A program made the position numbers and the translations under genes. The notes beneath the pieces were generated by a model. That model had not been told where the DNA came from and ran no database searches. It saw nothing but the letters and a program-made list of their open reading frames with translations. Shown here piece by piece: positions 1 to 10,516 of a stretch of 64,000 nucleotides of DNA (positions are counted from its first letter, which is position 1; each line of letters begins with the position of its first letter). Source of the stretch: Aquatica leii (lineage: Eukaryota > Arthropoda > Insecta > Coleoptera > Lampyridae); NCBI GenBank assembly GCA_035610365.1, contig CM069433.1, positions 53,558,487-53,622,486 of the forward strand. The letters are read 5' to 3'.

Positions 1-878
1 TGTTTTATCGTGTAGTGACCCGCGATTAAAAATGCAGTAAAAGCTTTCAATTTGAGCCAATTGAAATTACGTCTAACGTTAAAATTTAATTATTTCAATG
101 AACGCTTGAAGTGTTTGCGCGAAATTAAAATCAATTAACTTTGTTTTGGTGCGTTTGAGAAGTAATTCGTATACCATATGAATGATAATGTAACGACTAT
201 GAACTATATTTTGTTTAGTTCGAATTAAAGTTCGGACATATATTTTATAACCTGTATTTTTTTGTTTTTGTGTTATTTAAATTGTTATAAATATGCGGTC
301 AAGATCTTGAAATTCAGTTGCGAAGGAAAGTAGAATTAACGCTTTTATAGTGAGATTTTCTGTTTATATATATATATTTTAAAATTTCTGTGTTTAGATT
401 GTGCATTTGTTTTACTTACTTATGGTTATTTCATTTATCCATTTCTTTTATTCAAATTTATTTGATATCAATTAGTACTTGTTATTTTTTTTTGTTTTTG
501 TTTTAAATATTCAATCAATAAATGTTAAATTGTTAAATGTAAAGAGCTTTTATTCATTTAGCCGCCGCATACGTAAATTTTTGTTTTTAAGTGTTTTTCA
601 GAATTGTTACAACCCAAGGTAAGTTCTGGGGTTGTAACCAACCAGAGGAGCTTTCGGATAATCAGGGGTTTGAAAGCTACCATTAGAAATCCTTGATTGG
701 CGCCCTTACCGATTTTTGACTATTTTATCGTTCTAGTTCAATTTTACGACGATCACGTTTCCAATTTTTCACGGAATTTTAAATAAAACCCACCCCTTCT
801 CCATTGAGCTAGTGGCACACCCCCGTTTATGTTACTACATTGCAGGCAGTGACTTTGTGTTAATTTTGGCATGTAACA
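1..878 (+). repeat. 5' LTR of element A (partial)
   Basis: This matches the last ~888 bp of the 3' LTR. It ends with ATGTAACA at 871-878, the same end as the downstream copy at 12340. An AATAAA polyadenylation signal lies in it near 518-523, followed by TA-poor unique sequence. About 950 bp of the 5' LTR should lie left of the window, judged from the 1824 bp 3' LTR. Confidence 0.93.
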
Positions 879-886
879 TAAATATT

Positions 887-904
887 TGGCGTCTCCAGCG
901 TGTG
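887..904 (+). other. Primer binding site, element A
   Basis: TGGCGTCTCCAGCG begins 8 nt after the LTR end. It starts with TGG, the complement of a tRNA CCA end, as expected for minus-strand priming. Which tRNA pairs with it cannot be decided by reading. Element B has a similar TGGCG start at the same place. Confidence 0.65.
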
Positions 905-982
905 GCCTTTTTCGAATTTTAGTTTGCCTGTTAAGTTTCGTGATTTTTGGAAGATTTTACCGTTTTGTAACTACATTTTAAA

Positions 983-2386
983 ATGGGTTACAAGTTGATT
1001 GTCGATCGTTTATCGCATAACGAATTACGTTATGAAATTTTGATTAGAGGTGGTGATGCATCTTTAGGTGTTGTCGTATTACGAGGTTTACTCAAGAATT
1101 TTCTTATTGAAGAAGCCACCGGCAAGATATCTCGTCCCGTGTATCCGTTCGATTTTAATGCAGATAAATTAGCGATTCGTGAAGGTATCGATGAGCTTAG
1201 AAAATTAATAGATTCATTGAAAATTACTCCGACTACAAAAATTTCTTCTACAATTGAAACCAAAATTAAATATTTGTTAAACCGTATTGGCAATTCAATT
1301 CCTGTTCAAGGTGACGATTCTCAAGTGAAAGATGAGTTTTTAAAAGATGTAGTTGTTTTAATTTCGCAGTACGAACTTTTGGATAAGCAAATTGTTGTTT
1401 CGAATCCGTCTACTTCCGCCGATGAAGTCATCGAACCTGTCGTTCAACCTTCTGTAGTTGATAACGCTTTACCGACGTCTTCTGCTGTTAGTCAAAATTT
1501 TGTTAGTCATGTTAAGAGTGTTTCAGTTTCAAAATGGAACTTAAAGTTTTCTGGTGATGCAAAGTCAATTTCATTGAATGCATTTTTAGAACGAGTTGCC
1601 GAACTTCAATTATCGCGTAACGTTTCAAGCCATCAGTTATTTTTGGAGTGTACTGATCTTTTTACAGGTCATGCATTGATTTTTGTTAGGTCCATTCGTA
1701 ATTCAGTTAATTCTTGGGAAGACTTAGTTAAGTTTTTACGCGAACAATTTCAGCCTACCGATTATGACGAACGTCTTATTGAAGAAATTAAGCGTCGTAC
1801 TCAAGCTAATGATGAGCCAATGGGTATTTACGTTGCAATTATTCGCAACATGTTTTCACGTCTCGATGAGCCTTTTTCTGAAGAAAAGCAGTTAAAGATT
1901 TTATTAAGAAATATTTCTCCCGTTTATCAAACTCAGCTTGGTTTGTCGTCGGTTACTTCAATTGAGGAGTTAATTAAATTTGGTCGTATTATCGAGGACC
2001 GCATGCAAGCTATTGAAGCTTACACGCCTCCATCTCGTAGAAAGCAGGACATGGAGCCTGATCTCGCTTATGTAACATCTCAAGTTAAGGACATTGTAGT
2101 TTCTCGTTCTTCGAATAACGTTAGTAGTGGTGAAAAATCTACACCACCTGTTAGACAACATTTACGATTACCGTCTTCTAGTATCGCACCTTCTTCGAGA
2201 AGGTTAGCTATCGTTAATGCGCCTGCTTCTTCTAATCGAAGTAGTCCGCAATTATGTTGGAATTGTAGGAAGCCAAACCATCGAGCTGCTTCTTGCAAAG
2301 AACCTAAGAAAGGTTTATTTTGTTATCGTTGTGGAAAATCTAACGTTACGGTCCGCACTTGTTCTAAGTGTAAAAAAAACGAGTAA
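983..2386 (+). CDS. gag: Gag polyprotein, element A
   Basis: This 467-residue Gag would form the virus-like particle and bind the element RNA. The N-terminus (about residues 8-30) has the L-x3-EL-x-YE-x3-RG pattern seen in arthropod gypsy Gags and shared with element B. Residues about 185-345 form the capsid region, with the DYDERL and NMFSRL segments matching element B. Near the C-terminus is a CX2CX4HX4C zinc knuckle (C-W-N-C...H...C). A second knuckle follows with Val where His is expected, then a further CX2C pair. The ATG at 983 is the first in frame after the primer site and aligns with the element B start. The frame ends TAA two codons after a slippery AAAAAAC, so Pol is made by -1 frameshifting. 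The C-terminal ~95 residues recur after the first pol copy. Confidence 0.93.
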   Translation: MGYKLIVDRLSHNELRYEILIRGGDASLGVVVLRGLLKNFLIEEATGKISRPVYPFDFNADKLAIREGIDELRKLIDSLKITPTTKISSTIETKIKYLLNRIGNSIPVQGDDSQVKDEFLKDVVVLISQYELLDKQIVVSNPSTSADEVIEPVVQPSVVDNALPTSSAVSQNFVSHVKSVSVSKWNLKFSGDAKSISLNAFLERVAELQLSRNVSSHQLFLECTDLFTGHALIFVRSIRNSVNSWEDLVKFLREQFQPTDYDERLIEEIKRRTQANDEPMGIYVAIIRNMFSRLDEPFSEEKQLKILLRNISPVYQTQLGLSSVTSIEELIKFGRIIEDRMQAIEAYTPPSRRKQDMEPDLAYVTSQVKDIVVSRSSNNVSSGEKSTPPVRQHLRLPSSSIAPSSRRLAIVNAPASSNRSSPQLCWNCRKPNHRAASCKEPKKGLFCYRCGKSNVTVRTCSKCKKNE

Positions 2387-2417
2387 AGGACGTACTAAGA
2401 AGCCGTTTAGTGACGTC
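2374..2417 (+). promoter_or_regulatory. -1 ribosomal frameshift signal, gag/pol of element A
   Basis: The heptamer A-AAA-AAC lies at 2374-2380 in the correct register of the gag frame (TGT AAA AAA AAC GAG TAA). After an 8 nt spacer there is a hairpin at 2389-2417: GACGT pairs with ACGTC and ACTAA with TTAGT, with one bulged G and an 8 nt loop. The protease-pol frame downstream is -1 relative to gag. Slippery heptamer, spacer and stem are the known parts of retroviral -1 frameshift sites. Activity is inferred. Confidence 0.85.
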
Positions 2418-5400
2418 AGAGGTCAAAGTGAAATCGGCTGTCTATTTTAATAGTTTACATTCTTCGAAGAAAAAGAGTTTTGATAAAAATAAAGTCGTGT
2501 TAGATTATGTTTTAGAGTCTGCTGAGTCTGACGAAAGACCTTTTGTCTACGTTAAAGTTTTTGGTCACGAAATTTTAAGTTTATTAGATAGTGGCGCTTC
2601 TCGCACTATTGTTGGTTCTAAGGGTTGGGAAATTTTTAGTCAGTTAGGTTTAAAGTTAAATAAGTCAGTTAAAGTTAATTGTATTGTCGCTAATGGTAAA
2701 TCAGTACAAAGTTTATGTTAACTTCTCGTCCCAATCGAACTTAAAGGAAAAATTGTTGTTTTAGAAGTTTTAGTTGTTCCTGACGTTCCGCATAATTTAA
2801 TTTTAGGCGTTGATTTTTGGAAACAAGCAGGTATCGTTCCTGATCTTAGAAAAGGTGAGTGGCGTTTCGAAAATATGGACACCATTTCACAATTGGAAGA
2901 TAAAGATTCAGTTATTAAGTCTCGTCTCGATCTTTCCTCAGAACAGCTCAATCAGTTAGACAATTTAGTTAGTAATCATTTTTCTTCTTCGAATGAAAGT
3001 TTTGGATGCACCAACTTGATCGAACATCAGATCAAAACTACTTCCGAACCAATTAAGCAACGATATTACCGAGTTTCGCCGTTTATCCAGAAACAAATCG
3101 ATCTGGAGTTAGAGAAAATGTTGAAGTTAGGCGTTGTAGAAAAATCAAACAGCGCTTGGTCGAGCCCTATCTTATTGGTGAAGAAGAAGGACAACTCGTA
3201 TCGTTTTTGCGTGGACTTTAGAAAAGTCAACAAAGTTACCGAAAAGGACGCTTATCCTTTACCTTACGTTTCGTCTATTTTGGATCGTCTTCGTGACGCA
3301 AAGTTTATTTCATCTCTCGACATTAAGTCCGCTTATTGGCAGATTCCTTTAAGCAAAGAGTCTAAGCAGTATACCGCTTTTACAGTTCCGAACCGTGGGT
3401 TATTCCAATTCACGCGCTTACCGTTTGGTTTAGCTAACGCACCAGCTTCTTGGCAGAGGTTGATTGATCGAGTTTTAGGTCCCGAATTAGAGCCTTACGT
3501 TTTTGTTTATTTAGATGACGTCATTATTTGCGCTCCTTCCTTCGAGAAACACATGGAAGTGTTAACTGAAGTTCTTCGTCGCCTTAGAGAGGCTAATTTG
3601 ATGCTAAGTAAAGACAAATGTCATTTTTGTAAACCTGAACTTAAGTATCTTGGTTTTATCGTAAATTCTACTGGTTTGTCGGTTGACCCGGAAAAGGTCG
3701 ATGCAATTTTGCGTATTCCAGTTCCCACTGGTGTCGCTGAAGTTAGAAGAATTATAGGCATGGCCTCGTGGTATCGCCGATTCGTACCGAATTTTTCGAC
3801 AATTATCGCTCCATTGACGTCTCTGTTAAAGAAGAATTCCAGCTTTAATTGGACTAGTGATTGTGATGAAACCTTTCAAATGATTAACAATTGTTTAGTT
3901 TCCGCACCTATTTTGTCTTGCCCTGATTTCAATGTTCCGTTTACAGTACAAACTGACGCTTCTGATTTTGGTCTTGGTTCAGTTCTTACACAGTTTATCG
4001 ACGGTGAAGAACGTGTTATATGTTATAATAGTAGGTCGCTCACAAAGTGTGAACGCAAGTATTCAACTACCGAAAAGGAGTGTTTGGCTGTCCTTTGGTC
4101 TATCGAAAAATTACGCCCTTATCTTGAAGGAACAACTTTCACTGTAGTTACCGATCACGCATCATTAGTCTGGTTACACAATTTAAAGGAACCTACCGGT
4201 CGTCTAGCACGATGGGCTGTTAGACTTCAGCAATTTGATTTTACGATCATTCATCGTAAAGGAAAGGATCATGTCGTACCTGACGCATTATCTCGTTCAG
4301 TACCAGCTATCGACAACATTACTACCGATTGTGACACTACCGAACCTAAGTCTTCGGACAAATGGTTAACGAAACTTATGGAACGTGTACGTTCAAAACC
4401 TAACGCTTTTCCACAGTGGAAAATTAGTAACGGAAAGCTATTTAAGCATGTTACCGTAGACTATCCCGATCTTCGTTCTGAGAATGACAATTGGAGAGAA
4501 GTTCTGCCTAAGTCTAAACGACTCGAAATATTGTCAAAGTTTCACGATGAGCCTACCGCTGGACACCTTGGTATTTTTAAGACTCTCGAACGAATTGTTC
4601 CGCTTTATTACTGGCCTAAGATGAAGGCTGACGTCATTCGTTACATCAATGGTTGTAAAGTTTGTATCACGCATAAGCCAGAACAGAAACGTCCTGCTGG
4701 CCTTATGACCCGACATCCTGTTGTGGACAAACCTTGGCAGTTGATTTCTACCGATCTTGTTGGACCGCTACCGCGATCTAAGAGTGGTTATTCGTACATT
4801 CTTGTGGTTGCAGATTATTTTTCGAAATTTGTTTTATTTTTCCCGTTACGTTCCGCTACTGCCGCAGCAGTTACTAAACGTCTTGAAGAAGATGTATTTT
4901 TAATGTTTGGAGTTCCTCAGTATCTTTTGTGTGATAACGGCACACAGTTTCGTAGTTCAGAATTTACGAAAATGGTTTCGTCGTATAAGTCCAAAATTAT
5001 TTTTAACGCTAATTACCATCCACAAGCGAATCCAACAGAAAGAGTCAACCGAGTCATGAAGACAATGTTATCGTCATATATCGAAGACAACCATCGACAT
5101 TGGGATAAGTATCTTGCTAAAGTAGCATGTGCTATTCGTACCGCTGTACATGAAGTCACCGGCTTAACGCCGTTTTTCGCTAATTTTGGACGTGAAATCT
5201 GTCTCGACGGATCACGTCATGGAAAAACTACCTATTTCGACACTATCGACGATCTAGCTTTTGCAGATCGTACCTTTTTGGCCGAAAGAGGCCCAGCGTT
5301 TAGAGAAGTTTACGTCGACATTAAGAATCGCTTGAATGCCGCTTATGTCCGCGCTAAACATTATTACGATTTACGTCGTCGTCCAGCACCTTTTGAGGTG

Positions 5401-5781
5401 GGAGACACAGTGTGGCGGAAGAATTATGTCTTTTCTGATGCATCTCGATATTTCTCGGCCAAACTGGCACCTAAGTTTATCGGTCCGTTCTACGTTTCTC
5501 GTTCTTCGAATAACGTTAGTAGTGGTGAAAAATCTACACCACCTGTTAGACAACATTTACGATTACCGTCTTCTAGTATCGCACCTTCTTCGAGAAGGTT
5601 AGCTATCGTTAATGCGCCTGCTTCTTCTAATCGAAGTAGTCCGCAATTATGTTGGAATTGTAGGAAGCCAAACCATCGAGCTGCTTCTTGCAAAGAACCT
5701 AAGAAAGGTTTATTTTGTTATCGTTGTGGAAAGTCTAACGTTACGGTCCGCACTTGTTCTAAGTGTAAAAAAAACGAGTAA
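2381..5781 (+). pseudogene. pol: Pol (PR-RT-RNaseH-IN), first tandem copy, with nonsense codon and Gag-tail fusion
   Basis: In the -1 frame after the slippery site there is an aspartic protease with D-S-G at 2587-2595, then RT with YLDD at 3508-3519. RNase H follows (TDASDFG near 3955, TEKE, TDHAS), then integrase with an N-terminal HHCC finger (about 4543-4680) and the D-D-E triad at 4752, 4933 and 5038, then a GPF module (LAPKFIGPF). A TAA at 2719-2721 interrupts the frame between protease and RT, where element B reads through. The same TAA is in copy 2, so it predates the duplication. After GPFYV the frame does not reach the normal Pol end: it runs into a second copy of the Gag zinc-knuckle tail and stops at 5781, making a Pol-Gag fusion frame. 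The open part is 2875-5781, 968 codons. Confidence 0.9.
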
Positions 5782-5812
5782 AGGACGTACTAAGAAGCCG
5801 TTTAGTGACGTC
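5769..5812 (+). promoter_or_regulatory. Duplicate -1 frameshift signal in second copy
   Basis: A-AAA-AAC at 5769-5775 plus the same hairpin at 5784-5812 were carried along by the duplication. Here the signal lies at the end of the Pol-Gag fusion frame, and a -1 shift would again enter protease. It is probably never reached because of the upstream TAA at 2719. Confidence 0.7.
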
Positions 5813-8800
5813 AGAGGTCAAAGTGAAATCGGCTGTCTATTTTAATAGTTTACATTCTTCGAAGAAAAAGAGTTTTGATAAAAATAAAGTCGTGTTAGAT
5901 TATGTTTTAGAGTCTGCTGAGTCTGACGAAAGACCTTTTGTCTACGTTAAAGTTTTTGGTCACGAAATTTTAAGTTTATTAGATAGTGGCGCTTCTCGCA
6001 CTATTGTTGGTTCTAAGGGTTGGGAAATTTTTAGTCAGTTAGGTTTAAAGTTAAATAAGTCAGTTAAAGTTAATTGTATTGTCGCTAATGGTAAATCAGT
6101 ACAAAGTTTAGGTTAACTTCTCGTCCCAATCGAACTTAAAGGAAAAATTGTTGTTTTAGAAGTTTTAGTTGTTCCTGACGTTCCGCATAATTTAATTTTA
6201 GGCGTTGATTTTTGGAAACAAGCAGGTATCGTTCCTGATCTTAGAAAAGGTGAGTGGCGTTTCGAAAATATGGACACTATTTCACAATTGGAAGATAAAG
6301 ATTCAGTTATTAAGTCTCGTCTCGATCTTTCCTCAGAACAGCTCAATCAGTTAGACAATTTAGTTAGTAATCATTTTTCTTCTTCGAATGAAAGTTTTGG
6401 ATGCACCAACTTGATCGAACATCAGATCAAAACTACTTCCGAACCAATTAAGCAACGATATTACCGAGTTTCGCCGTTTATCCAGAAACAAATCGATCTG
6501 GAGTTAGAGAAAATGTTGAAGTTAGGCGTTGTAGAAAAATCAAACAGCGCTTGGTCGAGCCCTATCTTATTGGTGAAGAAGAAGGACAACTCGTATCGTT
6601 TTTGCGTGGACTTTAGAAAAGTCAACAAAGTTACCGAAAAGGACGCTTATCCTTTACCTTACGTTTCGTCTATTTTGGATCGTCTTCGTGACGCAAAGTT
6701 TATTTCATCTCTCGACATTAAGTCCGCTTATTGGCAGATTCCTTTAAGCAAAGAGTCTAAGCAGTATACCGCTTTTACAGTTCCGAACCGTGGGTTATTC
6801 CAATTCACGCGCTTACCGTTTGGTTTAGCTAACGCACCAGCTTCTTGGCAGAGGTTGATTGATCGAGTTTTAGGTCCCGAATTAGAGCCTTACGTTTTTG
6901 TTTATTTAGATGACGTCATTATTTGCGCTCCTTCCTTCGAGAAACACATGGAAGTGTTAACTGAAGTTCTTCGTCGCCTTAGAGAGGCTAATTTGATGCT
7001 AAGTAAAGACAAATGTCATTTTTGTAAACCTGAACTTAAGTATCTTGGTTTTATCGTAAATTCTACTGGTTTGTCGGTTGACCCGGAAAAGGTCGATGCA
7101 ATTTTGCGTATTCCAGTTCCCACTGGTGTCGCTGAAGTTAGAAGAATTATAGGCATGGCCTCGTGGTATCGCCGATTCGTACCGAATTTTTCGACAATTA
7201 TCGCTCCATTGACGTCTCTGTTAAAGAAGAATTCCAGCTTTAATTGGACTAGTGATTGTGATGAAACCTTTCAAATGATTAACAATTGTTTAGTTTCCGC
7301 ACCTATTTTGTCTTGCCCTGATTTCAATGTTCCGTTTACAGTACAAACTGACGCTTCTGATTTTGGTCTTGGTTCAGTTCTTACACAGTTTATCGACGGT
7401 GAAGAACGTGTTATATGTTATAATAGTAGGTCGCTCACAAAGTGTGAACGCAAGTATTCAACTACCGAAAAGGAGTGTTTGGCTGTCCTTTGGTCTATCG
7501 AAAAATTACGCCCTTATCTTGAAGGAACAACTTTCACTGTAGTTACCGATCACGCATCATTAGTCTGGTTACACAATTTAAAGGAACCTACCGGTCGTCT
7601 AGCACGATGGGCTGTTAGACTTCAGCAATTTGATTTTACGATCATTCATCGTAAAGGAAAGGATCATGTCGTACCTGACGCATTATCTCGTTCAGTACCA
7701 GCTATCGACAACATTACTACCGATTGTGACACTACCGAACCTAAGTCTTCGGACAAATGGTTAACGAAACTTATGGAACGTGTACGTTCAAAACCTAACG
7801 CTTTTCCACAGTGGAAAATTAGTAACGGAAAGCTATTTAAGCATGTTACCGTAGACTATCCCGATCTTCGTTCTGAGAATGACAATTGGAGAGAAGTTGT
7901 GCCTAAGTCTAAACGACTCGAAATATTGTCAAAGTTTCACGATGAGCCTACCGCTGGACACCTTGGTATTTTTAAGACTCTCGAACGAATTGTTCCGCTT
8001 TATTACTGGCCTAAGATGAAGGCTGACGTCATTCGTTACATCAATGGTTGTAAAGTTTGTATCACGCATAAGCCAGAACAGAAACGTCCTGCTGGCCTTA
8101 TGACCCGACATCCTGTTGTGGACAAACCTTGGCAGTTGATTTCTACCGATCTTGTTGGACCGCTACCGCGATCTAAGAGTGGTTATTCGTACATTCTTGT
8201 GGTTGCAGATTATTTTTCGAAATTTGTTTTATTTTTCCCGTTACGTTCCGCTACTGCCGCAGCAGTTACTAAACGTCTTGAAGAAGATGTATTTTTAATG
8301 TTTGGAGTTCCTCAGTATCTTTTTGTGTGATAACGGCACACAGTTTCGTAGTTCAGAATTTACGAAAATGGTTTCGTCGTATAAGTCCAAAATTATTTTT
8401 AACGCTAATTACCATCCACAAGCGAATCCAACAGAAAGAGTCAACCGAGTCATGAAGACAATGTTATCGTCATATATCGAAGACAACCATCGACATTGGG
8501 ATAAGTATCTTGCTAAAGTAGCATGTGCTATTCGTACCGCTGTACATGAAGTCACCGGCTTAACGCCGTTTTTCGCTAATTTTGGACGTGAAATCTGTCT
8601 CGACGGATCACGTCATGGAAAAACTACCTATTTCGACACTATCGACGATCTAGCTTTTGCAGATCGTACCTTTTTGGCCGAAAGAGGCCCAGCGTTTAGA
8701 GAAGTTTACGTCGACATTAAGAATCGCTTGAATGCCGCTTATGTCCGCGCTAAACATTATTACGATTTACGTCGTCGTCCAGCACCTTTTGAGGTGGGAG

Positions 8801-9000
8801 ACACAGTGTGGCGGAAGAATTATGTCTTTTCTGATGCATCTCGATATTTCTCGGCCAAACTGGCACCTAAGTTTATCGGTCCGTTCTACGTGAAACGGAA
8901 AGTTTCGTATCAGACCTATGAGTTGTCTGATGACACGGGAGCATCTAAAGGCATATGGAACGCCAAGGACTTAAAGTTAAACCCGACTGGGGATAAATAG
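5776..9000 (+). pseudogene. pol: Pol (PR-RT-RNaseH-IN), second tandem copy, frameshifted in integrase
   Basis: This is the second copy of protease (frame 5805-6116), RT-RNaseH-integrase N-terminal part (6270-8330) and integrase remainder (8302-9000). The protease frame ends at the same TAA (6114-6116) as copy 1. One extra T in the run just before the second catalytic Asp of integrase (near 8320) shifts the frame, so the core is split between two frames. This copy keeps the true Pol C-terminus: GPF, then about 40 residues ending at TAG near 9000. Domain content is otherwise as in copy 1. It is inferred to be non-functional. Confidence 0.9.
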
Positions 9001-10516
9001 TTTTAGGTTTTCTCGTTTGAATTTTTTTTCCTTTTGTTTTTGTTCTATCGTTTATTTAGGTTAGTTCGTTTCGTTTTTGGGTTCCGTGTAGAGACGGACT
9101 AAGAATATTTCTCTACAGTGGGGACACCACTTGTCGTAAGAGGCGACTAAACAACGGTTCTTTTATTTCCATTTTTCTTTCTTCTGCTATCTTGTCTGTC
9201 CTTATCTTTTATTTCTGTAGTGTTTGTGGCTAGGTGCCATTGCTCGGTGTGGACTTTCGTTGTGGGAAAAACGCAATGCGCGGATCGCGTGAAGCGCAGC
9301 GCGCCCTCTTCGTCTGTACCGCATCGGGTGATCTGTGCCGAACCCAAACAAACTACCCTTCCTTTAGGTTTAGTTCTTTTCTTTCTTCGGTGGGTGTTTC
9401 TGACCGAAAGGTCGGATTTTTTGGAGTTAGTTAAGTATACTACAAAAAAGTCATACCTCTCATGTTTTGGGATGACATCATCGTGTTTTGATAGATAGTG
9501 GTAAGTAAACACTATCTCTAGTTAGTAGTTACATTATCTTTGTGATGACACTTGCCGCAGTTGACTTTGAGAGTGGTCAAGGGGTAAGGTGCTTTGGATT
9601 CGACGTGTGGGTTGTAGGATCTCACAACATGCCGATCCCGTGACGCATGGCGTGCCTCCTTCCTTTGTCAATGTCGGATACATCGTGTCGAGCCAGACAC
9701 TTCCCAAGGTCTTCCGTGATGCATTTTTACCGATTTTGACGTTTTTTTTTTGTATATATATATTTACCGGATATAACGATTCTTCTCTTCTTCTGCTTTC
9801 TATCCTTTCTTTTCTATTCTTCTTTCGTTCTTCCTTATGTCCAGCGACTCCCTTCTGCGTGGAAGCCCCGCGCCCTTTATGCCTCTTGTTGACGACTCTT
9901 TCGCTATGTACTTGGACTAATCGTGTTAGGGACTGTCTAGGTAACCTTAAGTTGGGGTTTATTGGCCGAATACCCAAGCCTAGTCAGGACCTCTCGCGTA
10001 CCTCGGTCGCTCGACCGTGGTGGGCTTTGGCGGTTGTACTTTGATGTTTTTCTTTTAGGACCTGGGGGTAGCATTGGGCATGTGTCCCTTGCAAAACCCA
10101 CCCCCTGGTACCTGACGCGTGTTTACGCTCTTTTAAACGTTTTCCGTTTATTGGATTTTTGTTTTGATATTTTTACGTTGATGGCCCGTGGCACGGGGTA
10201 GTACTCTTTTGTGGGCACCGCCGGTACGGCACCCGTGTAGTCGCTCTCCTCCCGCCCAGGGGTACTACCTTGTTCAGTCGTGCCTCGTTAATTGCCCTGG
10301 TTGGCTTCACCAATCAGTTTTAGCGTCCACTGCTACAGTGTGGTTCCGTTGTGGTGGGTTGGGGTCATTTGGTCAAACCACAACGGCTGGGTCTCGTTTT
10401 TTTTTCTCGTCGTTTTGTGACCATGTGAGGGTTGGGTTATGGGTTTTGTTTGTTTTTTTTTGTTTTCTCTGTTACTTTGAGAGTGATTTGAGAAATCCCT
10501 CTTTTAGTAGGGGAGG
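9001..10516 (+). other. Long GC-richer non-coding region between pol and 3' LTR, element A
   Basis: No convincing gene is seen. Short open frames on both strands (up to about 150 codons) overlap each other and have no recognisable domain or membrane/envelope pattern. Base composition is clearly higher in G+C than pol or the flanks, especially 9230-9350 and 9600-10430. A small GACC-GAAA-GGTC hairpin followed by a T run lies near 9399-9417. An envelope gene would normally sit here in errantiviruses, and none is present. Element B has a comparable tract. Confidence 0.7.
10506..10516 (+). other. Polypurine tract, element A
   Basis: AGTAGGGGAGG immediately precedes TGTTACC, the inferred first bases of the 3' LTR. 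It is the expected plus-strand primer, and element B has GGGGGGGAATC in the same place before TGTTACG. Confidence 0.75.

Larger units (their letters stand above)
2099..8891 (+). repeat. Tandem direct duplication of ~3395 bp inside element A
   Basis: The segment from late gag (about 2099) to late integrase (about 5493) is repeated directly at about 5494-8891. All internal landmarks shift by 3395 bp, then 3396 after a one-base T insertion near 8320. By eye the copies differ at only a few bases: 2336/5731, the codon before the shared TAA, 2881-2884/6276-6279, 4503/7898 and the extra T. At the junction only GT (5494-5495) is shared by the two parent sequences, pointing to end joining or template switching rather than recombination between long repeats. 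Confidence 0.92.

Noticed and set aside
9534..10044. Open frames of 147 and 151 codons on opposite strands in element A 3' region
   Set aside because: They overlap each other, have no recognisable domain, and arise in a GC-richer tract with fewer stops; no evidence for an envelope or accessory gene.
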